Below, piece after piece: positions 34,829-43,669 of a stretch of 64,000 nucleotides of DNA. The DNA lies in contig NZ_OX352321.1 in assembly GCF_947090775.1 (NCBI RefSeq), forward strand, positions 992,001 to 1,056,000, in the 5' to 3' direction. This DNA comes from Pseudarthrobacter sp. MM222 (GTDB lineage Bacteria; Actinomycetota; Actinomycetes; Actinomycetales; Micrococcaceae). Numbering within the stretch: the first letter of the stretch is position 1; each line of letters opens with the position of its first letter. The notes below the pieces were generated by a model, which was not told the origin of the DNA, made no database searches, and worked only from the letters and a program-made list of their open reading frames with translations. The position numbers and the translations under genes were made by a program.

Positions 34829-36652
34829 CTATTTCTTCCACTGGAGTCTGATGAGGCCGGCTGCGCGCGGGACTAGCCACATTCCGGAGTAGCCAATTCC
34901 GGCGTACTGCGTATCTAAGGGATTTCCGGTCGCACACTCGACTGAAACGAGCCGCGCACCGGTGAAGGCTTCCGGCCAGTTCCATGGTCTTCCATATGTC
35001 TGGAAGGCGCCCTTCAGCGCATAGCCAAATCCGTTGCTTGTTCGTCCGATGACTTCACCGGAGGCAAGCCTCAAGACGTAGCGTGGCATTTCGTATACGT
35101 CTGACGAATCCTCAAGGGTCCCCTGCACAGACTGCCCCACTATGTCTCCGGCGAGAAGCCGGTCTTGGACATCCTGGGGTGAGCACCCTGAAGTCTCTGC
35201 CGGCAAAACATCGTCGATGTCACCGTTGAGGAACTCCATACGAATTGTGTAGGTCTTCTTGAATCTTCCAAAGCCAATCTCGGTCCATCTCGTGACAGAT
35301 CCGACGGACTTGGATGGTTTGACTCGGTCCTTCGGTATGTGCGTCGTTACTACCAACTCGCGTGCGCGCGAGACTGCAACATACTTGTCTCGCAGCGTCG
35401 CCGCCGTACGCTCTGCGGACGGCCACCCTGTAATCGGGGGCACGTAAAGCACATTGTTGAACTCCAGACCCTTCGCCCGATGGACCGTTGAGACGGTCAC
35501 CGGGCTGGCGTCGGATACAGTCAGCGCGAGTGGGACTGACCGGTTTCGCAGACGTTGCCCGAGCCGTGCCACGTCAAGAGATCTGAAAGATCTGTAGTCG
35601 CCCTCTGCCGTCTTGAGATCCAGCCAGCGCTCCTGCGGCGAATCTAGCCCCTCACTCTCCATCCGCGCGAGGATCACGTCCTCTGGGTAGGAGCGACCTT
35701 CTAAGTCCTTGAAGACAGCGAAGACCCACGGGGCGACGCTCATGTCTTGGGCGCGTCGACGCACAACGTGAGGCCTGTCGTGCTCCCATAAGAGCTCGCT
35801 GGCAAGAAGGACTTCATAGTTGGTTGAACACAGAAGAGCGGTGGTTTCGCCCTCGGCGGGGTCGAGAGCCCCGGACTCGTCAAGAAGCGATGGAGTGGTC
35901 CCCCCGTTGGTCCTGAAGTCGTCGAGCATCTGGTGCGCGGCAGCCACCTCCGCATCGTCCAGAAGATCCATCGTGCGTATGGTCTTGCCGATCTCTATCA
36001 GTTCGAGTGCCTGATCGGACAAAGCTCGGTAGTTCCCCTTTAGCTGTCGCTGGATTGCACCGTAGCGTTCTTGAAGGTCTGAAATGAACTCTTGCGACGA
36101 AAACTGCGAAACCGAATCCTGCAGCTGGAAGTCGTAGATACCCTGCAGCGGGTCGCCGAGCACCGTGAAGCCGAGATCCTCAGGCGCCTCCGAGATGATC
36201 GCTTTGACCATTTCTGCACGGTCGCCGACCAAGTCCTGCGCTTCATCGATCAGAAGATGGCGGACTGAAGCTAAACGATCTGGCAGGTCGCCTGAAATGA
36301 GCTGAGTAGCCCGGCGGATTCGACCCTCGAACGAACCGGTAAGGGCCTCGCCGTCACCGTCGTCGTTATCGAGGAGGATTTGCGCTGCCAGAGAGTCGAA
36401 CGTCCGAATAGGAACGCTCTCGATTTCGAACTTGCGGGCGCGCTTCCTCACTGCCTCAACGGCCGCACGGGAGAAGCTCAGGACAAGGATTTCGTCTGCA
36501 GGGTTCAAACCCTCGTCGATAAGGTACTGGATTCGCGAAAGCAGGACTTCGGTCTTGCCCTGACCAGCGGCCGCGAGCACGAATTGGCGAGAATCAAGCG
36601 GAGCGAAGGTCACTGCCTCCTGGCTTTCATCCAACTTGAACTCAGCCGGCAC
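34829..36652 (-). CDS. UvrD/Rep-like superfamily 1 helicase
   Basis: 607 residues from GTG 36652, chosen because GGAGG and AAAGG lie just upstream and the preceding in-frame stretch (from 36763) is low-complexity sequence inside the neighbour. Motifs: AAAGQGKT at 27-34, IDEAQDLVGD near 138, GDPLQGIYDF near 167, and STVHRAKGLEF then VAVSRARELVVTTH near 395-450. The C-terminal 150 residues are not recognised. It overlaps the end of the Hsp90-type ATPase/helicase gene by 11 nt and is followed 2 nt later by drmA. Class 2 DISARM has drmE at a comparable place; whether this protein corresponds to DrmE cannot be settled here. Confidence 0.85.
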   Translation of the reverse strand: MPAEFKLDESQEAVTFAPLDSRQFVLAAAGQGKTEVLLSRIQYLIDEGLNPADEILVLSFSRAAVEAVRKRARKFEIESVPIRTFDSLAAQILLDNDDGDGEALTGSFEGRIRRATQLISGDLPDRLASVRHLLIDEAQDLVGDRAEMVKAIISEAPEDLGFTVLGDPLQGIYDFQLQDSVSQFSSQEFISDLQERYGAIQRQLKGNYRALSDQALELIEIGKTIRTMDLLDDAEVAAAHQMLDDFRTNGGTTPSLLDESGALDPAEGETTALLCSTNYEVLLASELLWEHDRPHVVRRRAQDMSVAPWVFAVFKDLEGRSYPEDVILARMESEGLDSPQERWLDLKTAEGDYRSFRSLDVARLGQRLRNRSVPLALTVSDASPVTVSTVHRAKGLEFNNVLYVPPITGWPSAERTAATLRDKYVAVSRARELVVTTHIPKDRVKPSKSVGSVTRWTEIGFGRFKKTYTIRMEFLNGDIDDVLPAETSGCSPQDVQDRLLAGDIVGQSVQGTLEDSSDVYEMPRYVLRLASGEVIGRTSNGFGYALKGAFQTYGRPWNWPEAFTGARLVSVECATGNPLDTQYAGIGYSGMWLVPRAAGLIRLQWKK

Positions 36653-39600
36653 TAACCTTTTCCTCCTTCCAAAGGTGGTCAAACTCAGTGAAGGCAAGGT
36701 GGTGTCCGTACTTGTCGAGGTTGTCCTTGACATTGACGATGAGGACTTCTTCGCTGCCTCCATTCAGCGGGCCGCGCAGACCGCGTCCCACCATCTGGAT
36801 GTATTTGTTGGGAGAGAACGTGGGGCGGCAGACATAAACCGCGCCAACTTTGGGGGCATCAAACCCCTGGGACAAAACGTCAAAATTCGTTAGTACTTTG
36901 ATCTCCTCCCGCCGGAATTCCTCGATGAGACGGCGTCGGTGTGCGGGATCCGTCTTTGACGAGATCGCGGCCGCAGGGATGCCTTCAACCGTCAAAGTGG
37001 CGGCCAACGCCTCAGCATGCGCAACCGAAGCCGCAAACACAATTGCAGTTCCAACGTCCTGGCTCTGGATGTGGTTCAGAATTGTGTCGTTGCGACGTTG
37101 GTCCCTGGCTACTTCGTCAAGATCCAGGCGAGCTTCGAGCATGGACGATTGCTCGTCCGCATTCGAGGCACTTCGGAGATCCTTCAGCGTGAGTTCCATG
37201 CCCTCGAGGACCTCGTGACGGACGCGAGCCAAAACGCCCAGATTTTGAAGATATTCGTGGGCTGTTTCGGAATCAAACTGGTCTGGCACTAGTAGATTTG
37301 CCCCGAAACGGTTGACGAGCCTCTTGGTCTCCGCTTCGTTGTTTCCTCGGTATGGCGTCGCGGACAGACCCAGCAGGGGGTTTGACCGGTCCGTATGCGA
37401 GCGATGAAACCACGAAAGAACCTTCGTGTATGAGGGGCTCGTCGCTCCGTGAGCTTCATCGATGATTACAAGGTCCGTGGCGGGTAGCCATTTGTAGGAA
37501 TCTCTGCGCGTGTCAAAAATGCTGGCAAGTGTCTGGATGGACGCGACGACAAGGTGCAGCTTTGTTTCTTCTGGCTCGGCGGAGTTCCCACCCCACAGCC
37601 GGCTGAGAGCCATGCGTTCGCCGCTAGGGCCAGCTGCCTGCCAGACGTAAGTCCATGTGTCAACCGCTTGTTCACAGAGTTCGTCCGTCTGAGCGATCCA
37701 AATGACTAGATGCTGCCCGGGAGTTCCGGCCACATGGTCGACGACAGATTCCACGGCGACGCGAGTCTTACCCGCGCCCGTAGGAAGCTGGAGGATTCCC
37801 CTTTTTGAGGCGTCCGCGGCCAGAAGATTCTTCACTTTGACGCTGACATTGTGCTGATATTCATGCATGGGCGACAGCAGGACTGGTCCCATGACTTCTT
37901 CCCGCTCTGGTTTTTTCTTGAACGACTGCCCCGCGAAGTCCTCGGAGAGTCCCAGGCTTCTGACGAATTCCAGAGCTTCTTTATTGCCACGGAATTGTGC
38001 GGGTGTTTCGATCCCTAGTTCCTCCAAGGCTGGCTGAAGCTTTTTTATGAGATCGGCCCCATGGAGTTTGCTTGCGATGCTAAACAGTCTTTCAATGTCG
38101 AGTTCGCCATCGCTGCGGCTTTCAATCATCCGGAAAATATGGTCCGGTATAAGGCCTCGAATCGTCTCCACACCGACGAGTTCTGCGATCCTCCCGGCCT
38201 CGGTGAGTTTCGAGCGAGCCCTCTTCTTCCTGTCTTCGAGTTCTTTGGCTTTCTGGATTGCCTTCAGCTCGGATAGGACATCTGCCGCCTTCTTATTCAT
38301 GCCCTTGGCGCTGAACAGCTCTTGCAGGCGTTCCCTAGGTGTCAGGCCTTCTAGATAGTAAAAAACGCCGTCTTCGATGGCAGCAGGAAGTTCCTGTACA
38401 GACTCGGAAGTGTCGTAATCATTACTCCGCAACAAACGGATAGAAGAGCAAGCCTGGGCAGGCATTGAAGCCAAACCCGATGCCACTCGTGCGATTCCGA
38501 CATAAAGCTTGCCAACATTTTGCTGATCGCCGACCGGCTCGGGAATGAATTCTCTGCGGAAAGATACCGTCAGTCTCTCCAGTTTCCAGCTCTCGGTAAG
38601 CGCCTCATCGAGTTCTGTATGTTCAGTGCGGAGGCCTGCGATGTCGGTTGATCGGCTGAGGAAGTCGGATGTGGGCCTATCCCCGGCCAGTCTCACAAAC
38701 TCGCGCTCGCACCTGGTCAGTCCGGACCTCGTGAGAACCAGTAGGTCTTTCGGGGGTCTGACTCCGAGCTGCGCAAGAAGCCCGTACAGTTCATGCGTCT
38801 GCACCAATGGCAGATTCTGCTCGGCAAGGTGAATAGCATAGGGCCACTGAATCGAAATGACGTCGGTCGGAAGAGAAAGGGCATCAGCAGCAGCTGTGCC
38901 AGGAAAAGGCAAATAATCTGAAGGAATGGACTTGATATCCCCCACGCAATACTTGGCGTCAACCAGGCCAAGCGGAGTGGGGAGAACGCCAAAATTCTTG
39001 ATCCACCATAGTTCCGGTCCGTCGATGCTTTCCGGTTTTTTGTAAGTATTCGAGTACTCGATCGTCACCCGAAAATGCTGTTGCTGAAGTAAAGCAGTCG
39101 TAACTTTTGAGCGAGACTTTATGGAAGCTTCTGTTAGATATTCGAGACCATCCGTACACAGCGCCTGAGGGAACTGTAAGTTCTGAGGTGAGACCGGGAC
39201 AGGCCCAGACGCTGATTCTCGAGCTAGGCGGCTGGCTTCAGTCTCTTTCCACGCATCGTAGAGTGCGCCCGATCGTTTCATCTTCCGCTCGCCGAGAGCG
39301 GACCGCGCACCCAGGGCGCGCAGGAGAGAGATGTCCATCCGGTGGAACATCTCGTCGATGAGGATTGACTCATCGCCAACTGAGTCCGCCGAGATGATGG
39401 CGCCGGGCAGCCAAACGACCTTGATGGCTCGCCATTTGCCGTCCTTGCACTTGATCTTGATGCGAAACGGTTCGGTGCGCTGGGACAGCAAGGCGATCAT
39501 CTCGGCCGTCGGGACCGACCGAGACAAGCGCCACAAGGACTCAGTAGCGTCGAGGTCGTCATAATCCTCGGCGACAGCTTTGGCAACACGGAGAACCTGA

Positions 39601-41297
39601 CCACTCGCGTCCAACGCCTGAAAATCGAGGGCGCGAAGATACTCCCAAACTCGGCCGTGTTTCACCAGATCGAGGGATATGAACCTCGCATCGGCGTCCT
39701 CTGCGTCCTCTGCGGACTGTGGGATGAAGAGCTTCGTCGTCACGGGGGCCTGAGCCGTTCCGTCGGCTGCGAGGAGAATGCGACTTCGGCGCATGTCCGC
39801 TTGAAGGTCCGGGTGGCTCTTATTGATGGCCGTGGCTATCTGGAGAGCCATTTCGTAGGCGTCTAGTGTACGCGGCGCTGCCACTTCCTCAAGCCATTCA
39901 GTGAGTGTTGCGCGCTTCTTCTGATTCAGTTCGAGGAGGCGATTTAACTGGGAGTTGCGTTCTCTGGGGAATGCCGACTTGTGCACCCAGCGACTGTCGC
40001 GTCCGACGGATTGATCCCACAACTCTTCAATCCTAGTGGCGTCTAGTAGCTGCGGCTGGACCTTTATCTGGTCAACGCGACGCAGTATGCCGGAACGATC
40101 TGGGATGCACGCCGTGGCCGCAACTGCTTTCATTACCGGCAGGTTTACAATTTCGTCTGCCCAGGAGCGCGGCTCACGGCCTCGTGAAGGCAGTAGATCC
40201 AAGAAGCTGCCCGGGTCCTCTGGATCGACGAGGTCCGGGAGAGCCGCCGCAACCATGCGAGGAAAGGTAGTCGTGAGGATTTCTTTGTTGTACAGGCTCG
40301 TGAGCATGTTGTGCCGGTCTTCGTTCATCTTGAACGCGGCATTGATTATTCCTCGAAGGGAGGTCTGAGCGTCGGTGGGAAAGTAATTCCAGAAGCTACC
40401 GAGGTTGCGGCGAGCCGTGCCTGTCATGGGGACGGCCCAGACTATTTCCACCCGTTGGCGCGCGACGATCGAGCCGGCATCGGCGGCGGCCTGCGGGCTA
40501 ACCAAGTGTGTTGCGGAGAAGACGCGCCATTCGTCGCTCGCAGTGCCGTCGCTGAGCACAACACTGCTGCCTTCTCGGGAAGCAGTCCACTGCGTATTGA
40601 CGGCCCCTCTCCGGTTATCAAGATCTAGACGTCCGATTTGGTCGGAGAAGAGCAGGAACTCTGGCGGGAACGCCTGCATCTCCTCCTCCAGCCAATTGAC
40701 GTTTGACTTGAGGGGCAGTCTTACAACCGTGGTTGCCCACTCCATGAGGGCAGACAGCGTTTCGTCGACTCGGGCAATCGGCGAAGGATCGAAGGGCCTT
40801 GCGATGCGTAGGACAGGGTAGTCTCCGGCGTCAGGAACAACCGCAGAGATAGATTCCCTCGCCCAGTCCTTATCCCAGCGGAGGGAGACCGTCCGGCTGA
40901 ATATTTCGGGAGTATCAGAAATTTGAAGGACTGACTTGAAACCCAGACCGAATCGGCCAATCTTGTCATCCCGCTTAGCAGACGAGTGTGACAATAGCAG
41001 CGTGCGTACGGCTTCCTCGCCGAGCGGCATACCTTCATTGGCGCAGTACAGATAGTCCTCCGTGAGGACTATCGATATCCGGCCTTCAAGGCCATCCATT
41101 GCGTCAGCAGCGTTTTGTACCAGCTCGTTGAGCTGCTTTCGGCCATATCCGCCCTCCACGGTGGTCTTCTCGATGTTGGAGTCCTGCCCCACGAGCTCAG
41201 GTCGCTCCTTGTACGACCGTAGACATGCTGCCGACTCACTGGCGACGAACTCGCCAAGCGCTTCTTCCGGACCCGCCCAAACTTCCCCCAAGGCCAT
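36642..41297 (-). CDS. Hsp90/sacsin-type HATPase fused to a DEAD/DEAH helicase
   Basis: 1,551 residues. The N-terminus is a GHKL/Hsp90-type ATPase: N-box ELVQNAADAMDG near 58-69, CANEGM near 85-90 and the lid RFGLGFKSV near 115-123. This subtype resembles the sacsin N-terminal domain. About 900 residues of unassigned, mostly helical sequence follow, then a superfamily 2 helicase: LPTGAGKTRVA near 1170, IIDEAHGATSPS near 1280, LLGLSATPYRG near 1310 and QMVGRGLRG near 1520. ATG 41297 follows AAGGAAG. It sits between the cytosine methylase and the UvrD-like gene. Chaperone-type ATPases recur in bacterial conflict systems; the job here is unknown, possibly assembly or sensing. This component is not in canonical DISARM. 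Confidence 0.85.
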   Translation of the reverse strand: MALGEVWAGPEEALGEFVASESAACLRSYKERPELVGQDSNIEKTTVEGGYGRKQLNELVQNAADAMDGLEGRISIVLTEDYLYCANEGMPLGEEAVRTLLLSHSSAKRDDKIGRFGLGFKSVLQISDTPEIFSRTVSLRWDKDWARESISAVVPDAGDYPVLRIARPFDPSPIARVDETLSALMEWATTVVRLPLKSNVNWLEEEMQAFPPEFLLFSDQIGRLDLDNRRGAVNTQWTASREGSSVVLSDGTASDEWRVFSATHLVSPQAAADAGSIVARQRVEIVWAVPMTGTARRNLGSFWNYFPTDAQTSLRGIINAAFKMNEDRHNMLTSLYNKEILTTTFPRMVAAALPDLVDPEDPGSFLDLLPSRGREPRSWADEIVNLPVMKAVAATACIPDRSGILRRVDQIKVQPQLLDATRIEELWDQSVGRDSRWVHKSAFPRERNSQLNRLLELNQKKRATLTEWLEEVAAPRTLDAYEMALQIATAINKSHPDLQADMRRSRILLAADGTAQAPVTTKLFIPQSAEDAEDADARFISLDLVKHGRVWEYLRALDFQALDASGQVLRVAKAVAEDYDDLDATESLWRLSRSVPTAEMIALLSQRTEPFRIKIKCKDGKWRAIKVVWLPGAIISADSVGDESILIDEMFHRMDISLLRALGARSALGERKMKRSGALYDAWKETEASRLARESASGPVPVSPQNLQFPQALCTDGLEYLTEASIKSRSKVTTALLQQQHFRVTIEYSNTYKKPESIDGPELWWIKNFGVLPTPLGLVDAKYCVGDIKSIPSDYLPFPGTAAADALSLPTDVISIQWPYAIHLAEQNLPLVQTHELYGLLAQLGVRPPKDLLVLTRSGLTRCEREFVRLAGDRPTSDFLSRSTDIAGLRTEHTELDEALTESWKLERLTVSFRREFIPEPVGDQQNVGKLYVGIARVASGLASMPAQACSSIRLLRSNDYDTSESVQELPAAIEDGVFYYLEGLTPRERLQELFSAKGMNKKAADVLSELKAIQKAKELEDRKKRARSKLTEAGRIAELVGVETIRGLIPDHIFRMIESRSDGELDIERLFSIASKLHGADLIKKLQPALEELGIETPAQFRGNKEALEFVRSLGLSEDFAGQSFKKKPEREEVMGPVLLSPMHEYQHNVSVKVKNLLAADASKRGILQLPTGAGKTRVAVESVVDHVAGTPGQHLVIWIAQTDELCEQAVDTWTYVWQAAGPSGERMALSRLWGGNSAEPEETKLHLVVASIQTLASIFDTRRDSYKWLPATDLVIIDEAHGATSPSYTKVLSWFHRSHTDRSNPLLGLSATPYRGNNEAETKRLVNRFGANLLVPDQFDSETAHEYLQNLGVLARVRHEVLEGMELTLKDLRSASNADEQSSMLEARLDLDEVARDQRRNDTILNHIQSQDVGTAIVFAASVAHAEALAATLTVEGIPAAAISSKTDPAHRRRLIEEFRREEIKVLTNFDVLSQGFDAPKVGAVYVCRPTFSPNKYIQMVGRGLRGPLNGGSEEVLIVNVKDNLDKYGHHLAFTEFDHLWKEEKVSAG

Positions 41298-41432
41298 CTT
41301 CCTTACCTATTTTGTAGGGTTCCCGCTGAACCCGCTCATCATTGAGCTTCATCTGACTCATTTGTATCAGGTTGTACGGACAAAACTGCGAACGCCCGAG
41401 GCAGGCATTACACATATTCGGTGGCGCGTCGG

Positions 41433-42548
41433 CTAGCGCGGAAAGCTTGCCACTAGTCGTGAGGCGATAGCCCGCCCCAGCGCAGTCGGAACGGCGTTCC
41501 CGATCTGCTTGGCAATGGCGGTCTTGGAACCGATCCACAACCGATCATCGGGAAAGCCCTGTAACTTGGCGGCCTCAAGATGCGTGATGGCTCGAGGCTC
41601 GATTGGATGGAGGTAGCGGCCCTTTTCCGGCTTGAAGAATTCAGTTCTCACGGTCACGGACGGCTTGTCCCAGTGCATTCGTCCCATCACGTCAGCAGAT
41701 CCAGTTTTGTGCTTTATCCAGCACGGAGCCTGCAGCTTCTCGGGTAGGTCGAAACGATTTCCACCCAGTGGGATCTCAGCAAACCGCTCTAGCGACTGCT
41801 TGGCGTAATCGCGTCCGAGGTGCAGTTCAGATGTTCGGAAGGCCCCCGCGAAGGTGCGGCCGGCGTAGTCTGTTGAGCGCTCGGGAAGCGTCGTCTGGGT
41901 CACACGAGTAGCGATTCCCCGCAAAGCTTGCCGCACGGTACGGTGGCGGCCAATGTGGGTCGGTAGGGGAAAGCCCGGGAAGGGAAGATCCCTGTGATGG
42001 CCGATTAGGATGGCACGCTTTCGAGCCTGGGGGGCACCGTAGTCGGCCGAATTCAGGACATGCCATTGAAAGTCATAGTCCCTAATGAGACCCTCGGGGC
42101 CGGTAGCGTCCCTGAAATCTTGAAGCTGTTGCGACTTGCTGAAGGCAGGCACGTTTTCCACGATGAAGTACTTCGGCTTGGCCCTCGCCAGCGCTTCCGC
42201 GTAGGGCTGCCACAGGCTATTCCGGATGTCCTCCGGGTCCTGCTTGCCCAGCTGCGAGAATCCCTGGCACGGCGGGCCGCCAATGACGACGTCCACTTCG
42301 GGAACATTCTCCTTGACAAGCCAGTCCTGAATCGGCCCGGGGTAAACCTTGTCGCCAAATGTTGCGGCGAACGACGCTGCAGCCGCTGGTTCGAACTCCA
42401 CAGCACGCTCCGTGACGAATCGGGGTGAAGCGGCGTAGAAACCCTGGGTCAGCCCGCCGGCCCCCGCGAACAGGTCGAGTACCGTGATGGAATTGGAGGT
42501 CTTCATGCGACTGTAGGGAGCGGCCTGCGCGGCGAGAACTTTACTCAT
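41433..42548 (-). CDS. DNA (cytosine-5) methyltransferase, DrmMII-like
   Basis: 371 residues with the C5-methylase motifs in order: motif I DLFAGAGGLTQGF near 25-37, the catalytic PPCQGFSQ near 94-101, ENVPAFSK (motif VI) near 128, and QIGNAVPTALGRAIA (motif X) near 345-359. The target-recognition region (about 190-320) is short. It is the first gene of operon B, with a 135-bp gap before the HATPase-helicase. In class 2 DISARM the cytosine methylase DrmMII protects host DNA. ATG 42548 lacks a Shine-Dalgarno but has a -10-like TATTCT 9 bp upstream, suggesting a very short leader. It could also be a solitary methylase; context favours the operon. Confidence 0.88.
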   Translation of the reverse strand: MSKVLAAQAAPYSRMKTSNSITVLDLFAGAGGLTQGFYAASPRFVTERAVEFEPAAAASFAATFGDKVYPGPIQDWLVKENVPEVDVVIGGPPCQGFSQLGKQDPEDIRNSLWQPYAEALARAKPKYFIVENVPAFSKSQQLQDFRDATGPEGLIRDYDFQWHVLNSADYGAPQARKRAILIGHHRDLPFPGFPLPTHIGRHRTVRQALRGIATRVTQTTLPERSTDYAGRTFAGAFRTSELHLGRDYAKQSLERFAEIPLGGNRFDLPEKLQAPCWIKHKTGSADVMGRMHWDKPSVTVRTEFFKPEKGRYLHPIEPRAITHLEAAKLQGFPDDRLWIGSKTAIAKQIGNAVPTALGRAIASRLVASFPR

Positions 42549-42557
42549 GGTGGACTA

Positions 42558-42585
42558 AGAATATCGGCTCTGCCTCAGCTGCAAC
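42558..42585 (-). promoter_or_regulatory. Possible short-leader promoter of operon B
   Basis: TATTCT on the minus strand ends 9 bp before the methylase ATG. GTTGCA lies 16 bp further upstream as a possible -35. The elements are weak matches, and the call rests partly on the absence of a ribosome-binding site. Confidence 0.3.
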
Positions 42586-42843
42586 TCCAACGGCTTCTCA
42601 GCGTTCGAGGTTAGCCCGCCAGTGGAAGTCGCCGGGCTTCAAGTGGCGTTACCTGGCTGATTGGCTGTTCGAATAACAATCTTAAGCCGCCAAGGTCCTG
42701 TTGAGACTTGACTATCTAGCTCTCGCCAAAAGCAGTCGACTAGCCGCAGGAGCGGAAGACTTGACAAGCGATCGCCGCTTCAAAGTGGCGGCGTTCTTGC
42801 GAGGCTCCTGGGTCCAAAAATGCGGTGCCGGAACGCGGCTGAA

Positions 42844-43437
42844 TCATAGATCCCCTAGGAGTTCAGCATCTCTAGCGGTCGACTCCAGCTCGGCAAGCGT
42901 CTTGCTGGCGTATTCAACCGAGACCGTCACCTTGAAGTTCTCTCCGTATACCGCAAGATTGATCTCGGACTCGGCAGAGCCCCAATGGGCGAATCTGCTC
43001 AAGTGCCCGCATGAGACGGCCATGCCCCATTCCGCGTAGTCGTCTTCGTACAAGTCATTCGACCAATAGGTATCGTCCTTCGTCGGCGTGCCATATTTTT
43101 TCGCCACGGAAGCTTTGAGCTCGTCGTAGTCATGAAGGTGGTTATTCAGATTCTGGTATTCCTCAAGAACAAGATATTTCCCACGAACGAGTTGGCCAGC
43201 AACGAATATGTAGATGGCAAGACAGCGGAACCGCCCGAGCCTCACCTCAAAATCTAGGTAGCCGTCCTGCTCTAGCCCGGGATCGCCGCCTTCTGAGGCC
43301 TTCACGGCCGACGGCGAGGCACCCCAGGGTGCTTTCCTGAAACCCTCTTGAGGTTGCGAAATTACAAGATCTGCGGGCGCCCACGTGCCATCTTGGTTAA
43401 GGAGAACGGCAGTCCCGGAATCTGTAATTGCTCTCAT
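42844..43437 (-). CDS. Hypothetical acidic protein
   Basis: 197 residues from ATG 43437, preceded by GGGGG at good spacing; the longer frame to 43548 is less likely. No signal peptide or membrane helix. It begins with a short beta-rich domain (DSGTAVLLNQDGTWAPADLV). The remainder has alternating aromatic and acidic segments (KYGTPTKDDTYW, DLYEDDYAEWG) and a helical tail (TLAELESTARDAELLGDL). The pattern resembles an uncharacterised family of small cytoplasmic proteins, and no function is proposed. It sits between the leftward cytosine-methylase operon and the divergent HEPN-helicase gene, with which it shares a 232-bp promoter region. Confidence 0.7.
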   Translation of the reverse strand: MRAITDSGTAVLLNQDGTWAPADLVISQPQEGFRKAPWGASPSAVKASEGGDPGLEQDGYLDFEVRLGRFRCLAIYIFVAGQLVRGKYLVLEEYQNLNNHLHDYDELKASVAKKYGTPTKDDTYWSNDLYEDDYAEWGMAVSCGHLSRFAHWGSAESEINLAVYGENFKVTVSVEYASKTLAELESTARDAELLGDL

Positions 43438-43669
43438 TTTTCCCCCGAAAGTAGTGGCTGCCCGCGTACCGCCAGAGTTGGACTCATTTCTTTGGCGCAA
43501 TCCGCGGTTCTCGTGAATGCATCCGTATCGTAGCGCGAAATCCTCCACCCGTCAGTTGCCCCTCCCCAAGCACATGAGGTTCGTGGGCTAGGAGGTTGGG
43601 GGTTACCCCGACGGGCACTACTCTGAGCTGAGTTGATTGTGGCGAATATGCCGCAGATGGGGGAACACA

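Noticed and set aside
36652..36763. Longer N-terminus for the UvrD-like helicase
   Set aside because: The extra 37 residues are Ser/Thr-rich sequence lying inside the previous gene; GTG 36652 has GGAGG and AAAGG upstream.
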